NCBI GenBank assembly: GCA_002914805.1
Contig: JXTB01000061.1
Span: forward strand, 654,227-718,226
DNA length: 64,000 nt
Source: Parasponia andersonii
Lineage: Eukaryota > Streptophyta > Magnoliopsida > Rosales > Cannabaceae
Direction of reading: 5' to 3'
The position numbers and the translations under genes are program-made. The notes beneath the pieces are model-generated. The model ran no database searches. It was not told the origin of the DNA and worked only from the letters and a program-made list of their open reading frames with translations. Positions 24,061 through 35,300 of the stretch are shown piece by piece. Each line of letters starts with the position of its first letter. The stretch's first letter is position 1.

Positions 24061-25960
24061 CCTTCTCATGCATACTTGTCTTGCGCTCTCTTTAAATCTC
24101 CACTAACATACAGTCCTCCAAAGATAGTTTGCACTTCGTGTTGAATTTCTAGAGGTTGCTATTGGTTTTTTTCTCACCTTTCATTGTTCTGCCTGGTATA
24201 CTATTGCAGCCACCCTTCTTTAATTAATCTTTCGATTTCATCCTTCAAGGCAGCAATTATTGGTATCATGTCCAATGTCATTGTGATACCGACAGAATTT
24301 GTTGGGATCATGCCTCGCTCTATCCTATTTTATCAGTTCCGGTTGATGATATTACTCTTGCTGGTTTGTGACCGCATAGATATGATCTATGGGTACGTTC
24401 AATTCAATATAGTTGTTGAATCTCATGGGAGCTCTTAGAATCTCCTGCTTTCTCTGTTTAGGCTGCTTCTCATTTGATTGTTCGTTATTCCTTTTGTTTG
24501 ACTTATTATAATTATTATTGTTGGTCGTGGTCGCATCTTTAGCAACATCTTTTTCTCCTTCCTTCTTCGTCTTAGGAAGATTCTCGCATGAAGATTCCAC
24601 TCTCAGATGCTGACCAACTCTTCGATAGAAGTCTTCAAGGGTTATGCATTCTTGCTCAAGTAACTCTTCCCAGAGTTTAGTCTCTGGTCGCACCCCGGCC
24701 ATCATTAGAGTTAAAACTCCCCCTTCAGGTAAGTTATTGACCTTTGCCAACTCTGAGGTAAAGTGGTTGAGGTAAGATCATAGAGTTTCCTCTGGACCTT
24801 GCCAAATAGTAAACAGACTGACAAGTGAAACAGTAAAATTCTTCGTAGCCTAGAATTACTTTAAGAACGTAGTCTGAAGTTGTTGCCAGGATGAGATTGA
24901 ACCAGACTTAAGTCCTCAAAACCACTTCTTCGCTACTCTTGTGAGGGTTACAGCAAAATATCTGCAACATACGAGATCATCGACACGATGGAGTTCCATC
25001 AGGTCGCTGAAATGATCCATATGATCCTGTGGATCAATTTTCCCATCAAAAGTATTTATGGTGGGAAGTTTGAATCTAACAGGTAAGGCAGCAGCTCGAA
25101 ATTTCTCGCTGAATAGCGATTGATGATACCCATCAGTGAGCTCATCGTCCTAGCCAGAAAGTATATCTAATGCGATCCTCAAATTATGAACATCGACGTT
25201 TGGAGGAAGAGCATTATTTCTTACTGGTGGCAAGGGTGGCCTTTACGATATAAGGCAGGTTGGTCAGGCAGGGTCTGCTACGACCTTGGTGAAGATTCCA
25301 ATATAATAGTGTGACGAGATCGACTTCGGTCGTTATAATGCGATGTGGATCACTCATGACTACGTCGCTATTCTAGGTATTGTCTCAGGTCTGTAGGATT
25401 TCATCTCGACTCCCTACTAATCATTTCAAAGACGCTCCTCGATTGACGTTTTTGCTCATTGTTTAGATAATCACGATTGATAGTTGCTCTCCGTGAAGAT
25501 TGTCCTCGATCACGACCAGTGCTCGAACTCTCAGTACCAGATTCCAGAAGTAAGTCTGTGACCTTGCCTTTTCCCTTGGAGGTACGATCTCCATGACGCT
25601 CCTACTGAGCACTGTGCTAGTCGCAGTTCCCTGTCTCTAGAATCTGAATTCCTCTCTATAGTAGTTGAGCAGGACGTTCTCTAGGACGTTCGTGTTATGG
25701 TGGAGTCATCATCTATACCTCAGCAAGTCGTCGTAGAGAATCATTAATCTGATTAGTGATTTGCTGAAGGTTCACCAGTGCCTCCTTCATGCGGTCCTGT
25801 CTCTAGACAATATTTTCTGGTGCAGTCACGATAGGCTGATCCTGAGCAGGATCTACCTGTGTAGCAACAGTGCTTTGGGGTTAGTTTTGGCATTTTCGGT
25901 AGTATTTCTGGTGTTTTTCATTGTTGAAGAAGTGAAATTGATAAACTTTTTTGCTTGAAT
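24061..25960 (-). pseudogene. element B gag region (fossil)
   Basis: Read leftwards from the primer site, this contains the same blocks as the A gag: the LPTINTFDGKIDPQDHMDHF-type block near 25060, the DHIYAVTNQQE block near 24352 and a hydrophilic middle (TTNNNNYNKSNKRNNEQSNE). Gag of the Tat lineage carries retrotrans_gag without an obvious zinc knuckle here. The copy is broken. Confidence 0.78.
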
Positions 25961-25981
25961 AGCCCCCCTTCTAGTGCCAAT

Positions 25982-26574
25982 TGTAGATGGAGTTTTTGTC
26001 AACAAGTAATTTAGAAAATTACAATATATGGTTTGTATGTAAAAATGGTTGATAAATCAAAGAAAATAAGGAGGCAAGAAATTTATAATGGTTTAGCCCC
26101 AAAAAAGATGAGCCTACTCTCACTGTTTTTCACTATTTTCCAAAGAATTACAAGAGTTTTTTTAAATCTCAAGGTAAAAATCCAAAGAGAGAGAGAGATA
26201 CAGAATGTAACCAGCCCTTTTTCATAACAATTCAGAGCTCCCTTCATATAGATGAGGGTGGCTCATTGTTTCCCAATTATGAAAACGGGTAAGTGTGTAA
26301 TCAGAAAATACAATTCGAATAACAATATAATTGGGTAATAACTTAAATATATTGATTAGTCGATCTCTATTCAGAAACTTGTTTCCCTTTCTTTGTAGAT
26401 TACCCGCTTGATGAAGCTTGATCTAGTTTCTTTTTCATACTGGTCGCACTTAACTCATTCATAGGAGGTCGCACTTCGATCAGAAAAATTCTCATACGAC
26501 TTGATGCGTTCAACTTGGTCGCTAACTTTCCCTTTTTGGCATTGACTAACATATAAATTTTAAACCGCACAACA
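25982..26574 (-). repeat. 5' LTR of element B
   Basis: In reverse orientation it starts TGTTGTGCGG at 26574 and ends next to the primer site at 25981. It is about 165 bases shorter than the A LTRs. The five flanking host bases (ctaga) differ from those left of A (gtttg), so A and B do not share one target-site duplication. Confidence 0.85.
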
Positions 26575-27041
26575 CTAGATATGGTCATGATAGATTCTTC
26601 AAATTTGGCTCTTGATTATTCCTTTAGTAGTAAATCACTAACGGGAAAAATTGATCACTTAATCATTAAGGGCTTATTTGGCAGCATTGTGTTTTATGTT
26701 TTTTCGTTTTTAGAAGCTAAATAACCTGTGATGTTTCTTAAAATGTCAAGAAACTGTCAATATTCGTTTCATTTTTAAAAACCGAAAAAAAAAAAAAAAA
26801 GAAAAAAGAAACCTAAATATTGAAAATCATAACCTAACACGCCGTTTGATAAAGTTTTTTTGATATGAATAAAACATCTTGTATCCCAAAAAAGCTTACC
26901 CATGGTTAAGATTTGTCGCATCATAAGATCAGCCCACAAGATGTATAACCTCTTACTGTCTTCCTTCTATAGATACTATATTCTTTTTATATATAATAAC
27001 GTAAAGATATTGTTCATATTCATTCCTTGGATCAAATACAG
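26575..27041 (+). other. remaining intron of the host gene before its last exon
   Basis: AT-rich sequence with no coding block recognised. It ends in the acceptor AAATACAG at about 27034-27041. The host coding sequence for about 130 residues that should lie between exon 4 and the last exon was found neither here nor elsewhere in the window. Confidence 0.55.
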
Positions 27042-27332
27042 GACGATTTGATACCTGAAGATAAAAAGGCAAAGTTTCTCAACTCAGAGAATTATTGGGA
27101 CAGTATTGTTGAAAGTGTAACTGTCTTTCAGGTATGTTCACAAAGCGATGTCTTTGTACCTTTGATGTCAGGTCTGTTCTACTACAGTGTTGCTGGGATG
27201 AGAATCGCTTCTGGTAGGACTCAGATACTTGTCCCTTCACGAGTGACGGCTTCGTCTTTTGCTTCGGATTATATCTCTGCTTACGTATCTGAGAAGAACC
27301 ATTTGGCTGCTTATTCATGTTACCGCAGCTGA
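27042..27332 (+). CDS. host gene last exon: C-terminal part of the O-fucosyltransferase fold
   Basis: After AAATACAG the frame reads DDLIPEDKKAKFLNSE, VCSQSDVFVPLMSGLFYYSV, AGMRIASGRTQILVP and ends NHLAAYSCYRS, then TGA. MSR proteins end in the same way (PADKKAKFLNSE, SQSDVFVPAISGLFY, GKRIASGKTQILVP, KKNHLAYSCFC). SDVFVP-ISGLFY is the C-terminal nucleotide-sugar side of the fold. The exon is complete and free of stops, but it is separated from the rest of the gene by elements A and B. Confidence 0.88.
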   Translation, partial: DDLIPEDKKAKFLNSENYWDSIVESVTVFQVCSQSDVFVPLMSGLFYYSVAGMRIASGRTQILVPSRVTASSFASDYISAYVSEKNHLAAYSCYRS

Positions 27333-28580
27333 AATATTACATGAGGGTTATATAGATTCTTGTTTACTGTGCTGTTTGTTGTATTAATCTGGAGGGCATC
27401 AAGTAGCTTCAATTGTAAATTGGGATAGCCCTTTGGATCTGAAATATAGATATATATATATACACACACATATGAAGTGCCATGATTATTGGTTTTAGGA
27501 TTTTAGGATAGTTTTTGGTTAATTCTTTTTTTATGTGTATATATAGAGTTCTTCTACGATTTCAATGGTGTTAGGTTAATGAATATTTTCCGACTATAAA
27601 AACAATACATGGACCACCCAAGTGTAAAATAAGGTGATGTACACGATGGGACAATATATATAACAAATGCTGGTTTTGGCCTTAAATCATGGTTGGTTAT
27701 TGTATTAGTATTGTATTAAATATGAAACATTAAAAATTAATTTTTGAAACATACCACTTTCGAAAGTTCATTAAGAAAAACACATTTTGAAAAAGTTATT
27801 TTAAAAAGTACCACTTCTAAAATGCCAATTTTCAAAAGTTGTAGGATGTTAAGATGTTCTCTTATTGGATCTCAGTTAGAAATAAAGTATAATTATGTTG
27901 AAACGAAGTGAGTTAGATCAAGTGGTAAAAGCACCCATTATTTAAGATTTTGTTTTTAAATGTGAAAATTTATTATCTTAATAAAATAGAGTAGAGATTG
28001 AATAATATATTAAGTATGTTTTTTTTAATTTTTAATAATCGGAAATTATTAAAAAAAAAGCGTAACTATGATGCTACACGAGCTCTTTGGTAGTGTTATT
28101 TGTAGGCGTTGAACGCGATTTCTAGCGAGGAGTCTTTGGCGGTTACATTTCCTAAACTGACGCCAAAATAAGGACAATTGTTAATTCATGACATCTAAGG
28201 TACTTAACAGGTGGAGTATCCGAAAGAAATGGCCTTTTTTTTTATATCAATTCAAAAAATAATCATTTTTTACATCTATTTAATAGATGACTATTTTATA
28301 ATTTTATTTCGATAAATGATCATTTTTAGCAGATTAAGTAAATTAATTTTTTTTAAAATAAATCAATTTTCGAAAAATAAATCAATATAGTTTGATACAC
28401 TAAATATAAAAACTATCATTTTTAAAAAAAAATTTTAAAATTCGATATTTTTTAACCGTACTTGAAAAACTTGAAAAATAGCCATTGTGTAAACCTTGAT
28501 CCAAAATTGGTTCATTTGGCTAGGCGGCTCAATAAGTCTGGTCAGACAAAAAGTTTCCATTTTGGGTTTTAAATCTCAAA
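27333..28580. other. 3' flank of the host gene; no gene seen
   Basis: It holds the likely 3' UTR (about 27333-27600, with a (TA)n/(CA)n run at about 27450-27470) and AT-rich intergenic sequence. A tRNA-like A-box motif near 27910 is noted among the rejected items. Confidence 0.6.
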
Positions 28581-29186
28581 TGTTGATCCTAAGTTTCAAA
28601 ATCTGTCTGCATTAATTTTTAGAATTGGTTCGGCAATAAAATTAGTTATTTCTGTTTGAAGACAGTTGTTTCAGTTACAAGGGGTCATAGGAATTATTGG
28701 CACCTGGCAAGTCCAGAAGCTTCATTGATTGATCAGACTTAGTATAAAATCACTCGTTCTGTTTGTTAAAGAGTATCTGAAAGTTTTAGAGAGAGAAATA
28801 CTTTGTAGAAAGCTTTTTAATTCTCTATTTCTAGTTAGAAGTCCTTAAGAGAGAAAGAGATTGTACTAGGGTTTGGGAAGAGAGTTGAGAAAAAGCTTTG
28901 TTTGCATTTGTACTTGATAGATTGTAATTTCTTTGCTTGTTCATAGTAGATTGATGAGCACCATCAACAGGTAGGGTTCCAAATTTGTACTTGAACAAGG
29001 ATAAATCTATAATATATTTGTTTTCTTATTGTTGATTTGGTTTTCCCAGTAGTATAAGTCTCAAGTTCCCCAACGGTTGGAAAAACTGGAAATTGAGTCG
29101 ATCGCATAAAAGAGATTTAACTTGAAATTAATGTTGGACCATTGATTTAAGAGTGGGATTTAACAGAGATTAAAAATGATCCAACA
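28581..29186 (+). repeat. probable solo LTR (606 bp)
   Basis: The ends TGTTGATCC and GATCCAACA form an imperfect inverted repeat. Inside are a TATA box (AGTATAAAATC from 28741) and downstream GA- and T-rich U5-like sequence. No primer site, polypurine tract or coding sequence is attached. No 5-base target duplication is evident (tcaaa versus gttgg). It could also be one end of a truncated copia element. Confidence 0.55.
28741..28751 (+). promoter_or_regulatory. TATA box of the probable solo LTR
   Basis: AGTATAAAATC is followed by transcribed-region-like AGAGAGA sequence about 45 bases downstream. Confidence 0.45.
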
Positions 29187-29286
29187 GTTGGGGCTGTAGT
29201 TTTCATGGCTTCATGCCTTCAGATTGGAGATTGTTTCTTCTTTATTTTTGCTATTTTAGAACCACAAAATCCTAGAGCTTTAAGTT

Positions 29287-30302
29287 TGTTCAGGTTCGGA
29301 ATTGTGCTCTGGATTAATTAGTGTGACCTATATTTAATTACAATAAAACAGAAGATAATTGAATTAGAACATTAGAATGCATAGCAAAAAGGATCATCAC
29401 AATACTTCTACGTGTTGAAAAAAGAAATACGATTGCAATGAGAACAACTTTTTTTACGTATCTAGACAAGATTGGCGGTTGCAAGAATGACTCACTTAGT
29501 ATGCATAAGAATAAACAAAAATAAAATAATATTATAAGTTGACAGAGGCCAACAAATTGACAATGGTGTCCATTAGAAGTTAGCAACATAAATAAACTGT
29601 AGAAAATAAATACTTAGAAACTGATAATACCATCCATATGCTAGTTTTAATTAATTAGAAGAGTTAGAATTATAAGGCCGAAAGTCCAACCATATTATCG
29701 GAAATAATAAATAATTGAAATTTAAATAAAGCGACGTGATCGGTTGCAAATGTAAACAATACAGATCACTAAATAAATGCGCACAAAAATTAAAAACGGA
29801 ATAAAAGAACTGATCGTACCAAGCTAGTCATATAGATTACTTTATGGGAAAAGGGATGCGGAATAAATGATCGTATATAGAGTAGCAATATAAATTACCC
29901 ATTGAATTGCAGAGATACAAGATATATATATATATATATATATATATAATACCGAGAGCACAACACTTTGAACTTGTATTATAGGTCAAGCATGAGGTTA
30001 CAAAGAGTAGCTTGGTGCCCAAAGATCGCTAAAATACATGAGGTAGAAACTGCACACAAAAAATCTTATTGTACAAGTTAGTAGAAAAAATAGCGTAAAA
30101 ATATTAGGATAATAAAAAATGATATAAACATAATTATTAAATAGAAAAGTGAAATAACCTTGGATATTGGGCGTATAAAATACAAGGAATGAAAGTGGAC
30201 TTAGGAAATAAAAAGATGTAAAAGAAGTAGATATCTAAACCTATATGCAAATATGGGTATTTATGCAAAGGATGAAAACTTGGAAACCAAGTTTAAAGAA
30301 GC

Positions 30303-30333
<31 letters not shown>

Positions 30334-31025
30334 GAAGGACAATAAAAATAAGACCACGCCTTGAAGTAAATAACAAAGTTATAGTGATGATGAAGATTTG
30401 AAGGTGTTGGGCCACGGATGGAGTGGAAAACGAAGAGATGAAGATGATGTTTAATGAGAGGGTGGCTTCGGGCTTTGAAGAAAAAAGCTTAAAGCCCAAA
30501 GGATATATGAATGAAATAAAGATGGTGATAGATTGGTAATGGACTTCACGTGATGGAACTTGGAACAATACTATATTATCTATGAATAGCCAAAGCAAAG
30601 AGAAAGATAGAAAGTAAAAATAGAAAGATGAAGAAATACTGGTACTCCTATTTTATTGATCCCTCCTCCAATCACAAGAGACATGGCCTTATATATAGCC
30701 GTCAGCATATACTTCAGCCGACTCTTGAAGAAGTCTTTATTGGCAATAGCTCGACACTTATGAAAGGTGGAGGTGAAAGGTGGAGGTGGCACATTAAGCT
30801 TGAGCTAGTTCTTTATCATTGCATGTAGACATGTGTAAAGGAGGTGTCAATTGACTATTTGGCTTGAAGTTTTGACACTTGGCCATTTGTGATTAGATGA
30901 AGGTTTTTTATCCACTCTTTGCTTGACATTGACATATTTTCTTAATTGACCATAAATTGCACAATTATCACATTGTTAATAATTTATTATTTTATTTAGT
31001 GGCTAATTATAAATAATTTGTTACA
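29287..31025 (-). repeat. 3' LTR of element C
   Basis: Bounded on the + strand by TGTTCAGG and GTTACA. It contains two (TA)n tracts (about 29921-29948 and 30304-30330). It is preceded, in element orientation, by a purine-rich tract at about 31026-31050 (AGGGGACTTAATATTTTGG). Confidence 0.82.
29921..29948. repeat. (TA)n microsatellite in the element C LTR
   Basis: A perfect AT dinucleotide run. The matching place in the other LTR (about 38240-38263) also has a TA run of different length. Confidence 0.9.
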
Positions 31026-31759
31026 CTCCAAAATATTAAGTCCCCTAAACTATCGTGAATGTGGCCATTCGCTAGAACTCATTAATGTATTCTCCAATAT
31101 ATTTTTTGAATGTGTATTGAAAACTCCGCATTCACAGAAGGAGAATTTCTTCTTGTAGATAAATTTCTGAGAAAAGACGAAGCACCATTACTTACAGGTA
31201 CATCTCAACTAGATTGGTACCCACCTATAAGATAATCTAATTTTCTTTAAATCCAAAAAGAACAATGGATACAATCTGTAGGCAAGCACCAAGTAGCAGA
31301 TAGCTAGCTCTAATTGGCTTCTAAATAGTCATGCCAAAATATTTCTATTAGATTAACTCAATCCAAATAATGCCTCGTTAAAACTTTATTAGAGCAAAAC
31401 TCAGTGGCAAAAATCTCTAGAAAGGAAAAAGAGTATATTACATATGAGCAACAAGTTTTGGAGTTTAGCTTGAACATTGCCTAGACTGACCATTCCAATG
31501 TTTTGCTTGTTGGTAAAAGTTTTTTGTAGTGATGACAAACTTCAATCTTGATATTACGGCTTCGTCACCATATTTGTGCTTATTTACATGTATTTTCCAC
31601 GTATATAAGAAAGAATAATTTTTATACAAAGCAAGAGGTTAGTCCAATATAAAGAAAAATATAGATAAGCATAAAAATTAATAAAAGTATCAATATTGGA
31701 TTAAATGATAATTAACTATAGATTATTTGGATATTGAAATGGTGAAAAAAATATTTAAA

Positions 31760-32340
31760 TTAGGGTATGCACCCAAGTATATATTTAGACTGGGGTGTAC
31801 ACCCAGTTTAGATTGGGGTGTATACTCGATTTATATTTTAAACCTAAGTTGCACAAAAGTATTAATTAGGAAATATGCTGATAGATTCTAGTTCTAATAT
31901 ACCTGCTGGTAGCATAAACTCGTACCAAGGGGTACTTTTAGGCTTAGTATAATCTAATCTCTATTTATTGTCCCTGACATTAGTGGTAGCATAGGCTTGA
32001 ACAAAAAGACATTATCAGGAAATATCTAATTTTTATATTTATAATAATAGTCTCTAGTTCCAATGTGTCTTGATAGCAAAATGCTCGTATCAAAAAATAC
32101 TTTTGGATATAGTTTTTACCATACTTAGGATTTGTACAATTATCATGGTAAAGTATATAAATTGTTTAGATGAAGATTTTTTTTATGTTTATAATAATAG
32201 TCCCTAGTTCCAATGTGTCTTGATAGCAAAATGCTCATATCAAAAAACACTTTTGGACATAGTTTTTACCGTACTTAGGATTTGTACAACTATCATGATA
32301 AAGTATATAGATTGTTTAGATGAAGATTTTTTTATAAATG
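31760..32340 (-). repeat. tandem and palindromic repeats in the element C 3' untranslated region
   Basis: Two neighbouring copies of a ~152-base unit (about 32029-32180 and 32181-32334) differ at a handful of bases. More diverged relatives lie at about 31880-31990. Left of them are two to three copies of the near-palindrome GGGGTGTACACCC. Tandem repeats between pol and the 3' LTR are a known habit of Tat/Ogre elements. Confidence 0.75.
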
Positions 32341-32399
32341 CAATCTAAGATAAATGAATACCAACCATTTATTATATGATAAAAATTTGATCTATAATA

Positions 32400-35300
32400 T
32401 AGTTTCTAGATATAGAGATGTCTAGAAAATTATATGAAGTACTTCTTGATAAATTTTAGATTGGTTGAACTTTTTTAGGACTATTTCTATCTCATTGGGT
32501 CTTAAGCATCTTAGGATCTTTTCTTGAAAACTTTTTCTAAAAAGCAAGTTATTCTGAACTAAGAATCTTTCTGCTTTAAATTTGACGAGAATAGCTGAAG
32601 AAGTGTCATCAGGCAGTTGGCCGTGAATGATATAGTCAATATAAACTCTTCTCTAGTCTTCTCCTTCCACGAAGAAGCTTTCTTTGGTATCTATCACAAG
32701 CTGGGATTTGCAATTTCTTTGCAACTCATTAGCCTACTTTCTTAACTCAGTCCAAAAGTATCAAAGTCATTGGATTCTTCTTACTAGTATTGGTCCATCT
32801 AAACCACATATTTTAGAATGGACTTTATCTCACACTTTTCTTCTGAATTCTTCATCAATGTATTTTGCTAGAACTCCATCAAAGAATCTCTTATAAACTT
32901 GATCATTGATCAACATAAATGCTTTGATTTCTCTATGATTTTTAACTTCTGGATTTTCCAAATTTTCTCGGTTGGATTGGATCTATCCATTTGATTGTTG
33001 GACTAATGAAGCTATTGGTTTTGTCTTGGTATCTAGTAGGATTTGAATAAGATCTTTATTTGTATGATCCATTTTCAGTACTAAAGTTGCTATAGTATCT
33101 GCATATTTGTTCTGAGATCTGAAGAAGTATTCCAGTTCATAATTTTTGAAATTGTAGAGCTTTTCTTGAATTTCTTCTCGGTATTTGACCAAATTTGGCT
33201 CTTTGATAGCAAAGTCTCTATTAAGTTGTCTGATAGATAAGTTCAAGTCCCCATAGATTTTCAATTATGAAATCTTCATTTCTTTGACCAGATCCAATCC
33301 AATTGCCAAGGCCTCATATTCAGCTTCATTGTTGGAGTAAAGGAAAGCTAATTTAATAGCTTTCTTGAAGATTTCACCTTGCTCATTTGATAGAACAATT
33401 CCAACACTTCCTTTATTATGTGTCGAGGTACCATCAAAATAGAGTATCCAACATTTTTCTTTGTCTTCTGTAGATATTATCTCTTCAAAATTATACTTAG
33501 TGTATTTAAGCAATTTCACTAGAGCTTGAAATCGCCTTTGGCTTTTTGACAATGATATCGAGTTCACTAAGCGTGAGCATCCATTTGGCATAACGACCAG
33601 TTAGGATAGGTTCTCGTAATAGAAACTTGATTGGATCAGAATTTGTGATTACTTTAACTCTATGAGTGACTGTGTAGTGTCGAAATTTTCGTATTGCATA
33701 TATTATGCAACACAGAGTTTATCTGCGAGAGAATAATTCTTTTCTAAGCCTCTGAGTAGACGACTTAAGTAATAAATCGGTTTCTCAAGCCTTCATAGTC
33801 ATGTGCTATTAGTAACCCAATTAATTTATCAGATGCTACCAAGTAAATTAATAGTTCTTTATTTAGAGATAGGGCAACCATGACTTGTGAGTTCATGAGA
33901 ATCTTCTTGACTTCTTTAAAAGCATGGTCATGCTCAGAACTCTATTTGTACTTTGTATCTTTTTTGGTCAATTGATGAAGAGGCTTGACAATACTGGCTA
34001 GAGCTAGAATAAATATTCTGAGATAGGAAATCTTTCCAATGAGTTCTCTTAATTGTTTAAGATCTTAAGACTGCCGGATTTCTATTATTGATTTTGCTTT
34101 ATCTTCATCAATCTTGATTCCATCTTTATGAACCACTAATCTAAGAAACTTCCTTTCTATGACTCCGAAAGTGCATTTTAGAGGATTCATCTTGAGATAA
34201 TATTTTCTGCATCTTTCAAATACTTTTTTTTAAGTGATCTATGTATGCTTCTTTTCTTTTGTATTTCACCACCAAATCATCAATGTAATCTTCTACATAG
34301 TCATGGATCATACGGTGAAAAATCACTATCATTGCCCGTTGATAACTGGCTCCTGCATTCTTCAATCCAAATGGCATTATAGTGTAGTAGAAATTGCTAA
34401 GTAGAGTTTTGAAAGTAGTCTTTTTAGCATCTTCTGGGTCCATCTTAATTTGATTATAGCAACTGAATCTATCCATGAATGAAAACATATCATGGTTAGT
34501 CATTTCATCCACAAGAATATCTAGATTTGGTAATGGAAAATTATCTTTTGAGCATGTTTTGGTGAGATCTCTGAAATCTACACAAATTTTGATCTGCCTA
34601 TTTTTCTTTCTTACTAGTACTATGTTTGCCAACCATGTCGCATGTATGCATGGTTTTATGAACCCAGTTTCTATCAATTTTTCTATTTCCATTTTAATTT
34701 ACAGCTGAATTTGACTGCTGAAATTTCTCATAGTCCACTTAACTGGCTTGAAAATAAGGTTTACAATACGCTTTGTGTGATAACTTGCTTGATCCTAGCA
34801 TGTCTTTATAGGTCCATACAAAAACATTATGATATTTTTTCGGCAATTTTATTAGTGCTACTTCAAAATCTAGCTCTAATTTGGCAAATATAAACGTTGA
34901 CTTTTTTTCTCTATTTTTTTTTCCAAATTTAATTTCTTGAGCCTTCTCGAGGATTCTTGGGTTCGTCTTATAATTTTTTTAGAGCTAGTAGAATGGCTTT
35001 TACTCGTTCTAAATTTTGCGTAAGAAAAAATTTTTTGAAGCTCACGGGGCCATTGCTGGCCTTATTGTAACTTCATAATTAATAAGCAATTCTCCCGTCA
35101 GGTAGAGTAGTTCACTAAAGAGAAGATTCTTTTAAGTTTATTGAATCAATCTCCATTATGTTATTTGAGGATGACCCTATTGCATCAAAAGTTATGTACA
35201 ATGATATTTCTTGTGGCCTTGTTTTATTTGGCCCATCTGAAATATCATCAAAGGATATGGCCTCTACCCAAAAGACTTCTTGTTAGGCAAGCAGAGCTTT

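Larger units (their letters stand above)
16183..26574 (-). mobile_element. element B: Ty3/gypsy Tat-like LTR retrotransposon, reverse orientation
   Basis: Same family as element A but on the opposite strand. Its 5' LTR is at 25982-26574, followed leftwards by gag, protease, RT, RNase H, a second RNase H and integrase. Then come a short minisatellite, the antisense gene (here on +), and a 163-base piece of the 3' LTR at 16183-16345. A second RNase H (WKFYVDGSSNKNGAGAGFVL) after the first is a recognised Tat-lineage feature. It is broken, with well over ten breaks. It meets A tail to tail, and its outer edge abuts what remains of the host gene at 26575. Confidence 0.85.
4362..27332 (+). pseudogene. 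O-fucosyltransferase family gene (MANNAN SYNTHESIS-RELATED-like), split by ~19 kb of retrotransposons
   Basis: Five conserved exon pieces lie in order on the + strand (4362-4463, 5022-5176, 6360-6393, 7068-7358, 27042-27332). Recalled from memory, they match the plant MSR1/MSR2 subclass of O-fucosyltransferase-like proteins (PF10250, GT106). These are Golgi type II membrane proteins linked to mannan synthesis in Arabidopsis. The pieces add up to about 290 codons of a family usually about 430 long. Missing are the segment with the family motif NGPEYHVSQ, the ATLVLPDIRG segment, and roughly 130 residues between the FGT motif and the C-terminal exon. The fourth piece runs straight into a retrotransposon LTR at 7359. 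The remaining exons have no internal stops, so disruption was probably fairly recent. As it stands the locus cannot encode a full enzyme. A trans-located missing exon or an assembly error is the alternative. Confidence 0.85.

Noticed and set aside
26664-26850. Possible hAT-type MITE (GGGCTTATTTGGCAGC ... GCCGTTTGATAAAG)
   Set aside because: The two end-like motifs are in the same orientation, not inverted, and no target duplication was found.
27905-27990. tRNA-like A-box (GAGTTAGATCAAGTGGTAAAA) as a SINE or tRNA gene
   Set aside because: No B-box, no tRNA fold and no clear 3' tail or target duplication was seen. It is too weak to annotate.
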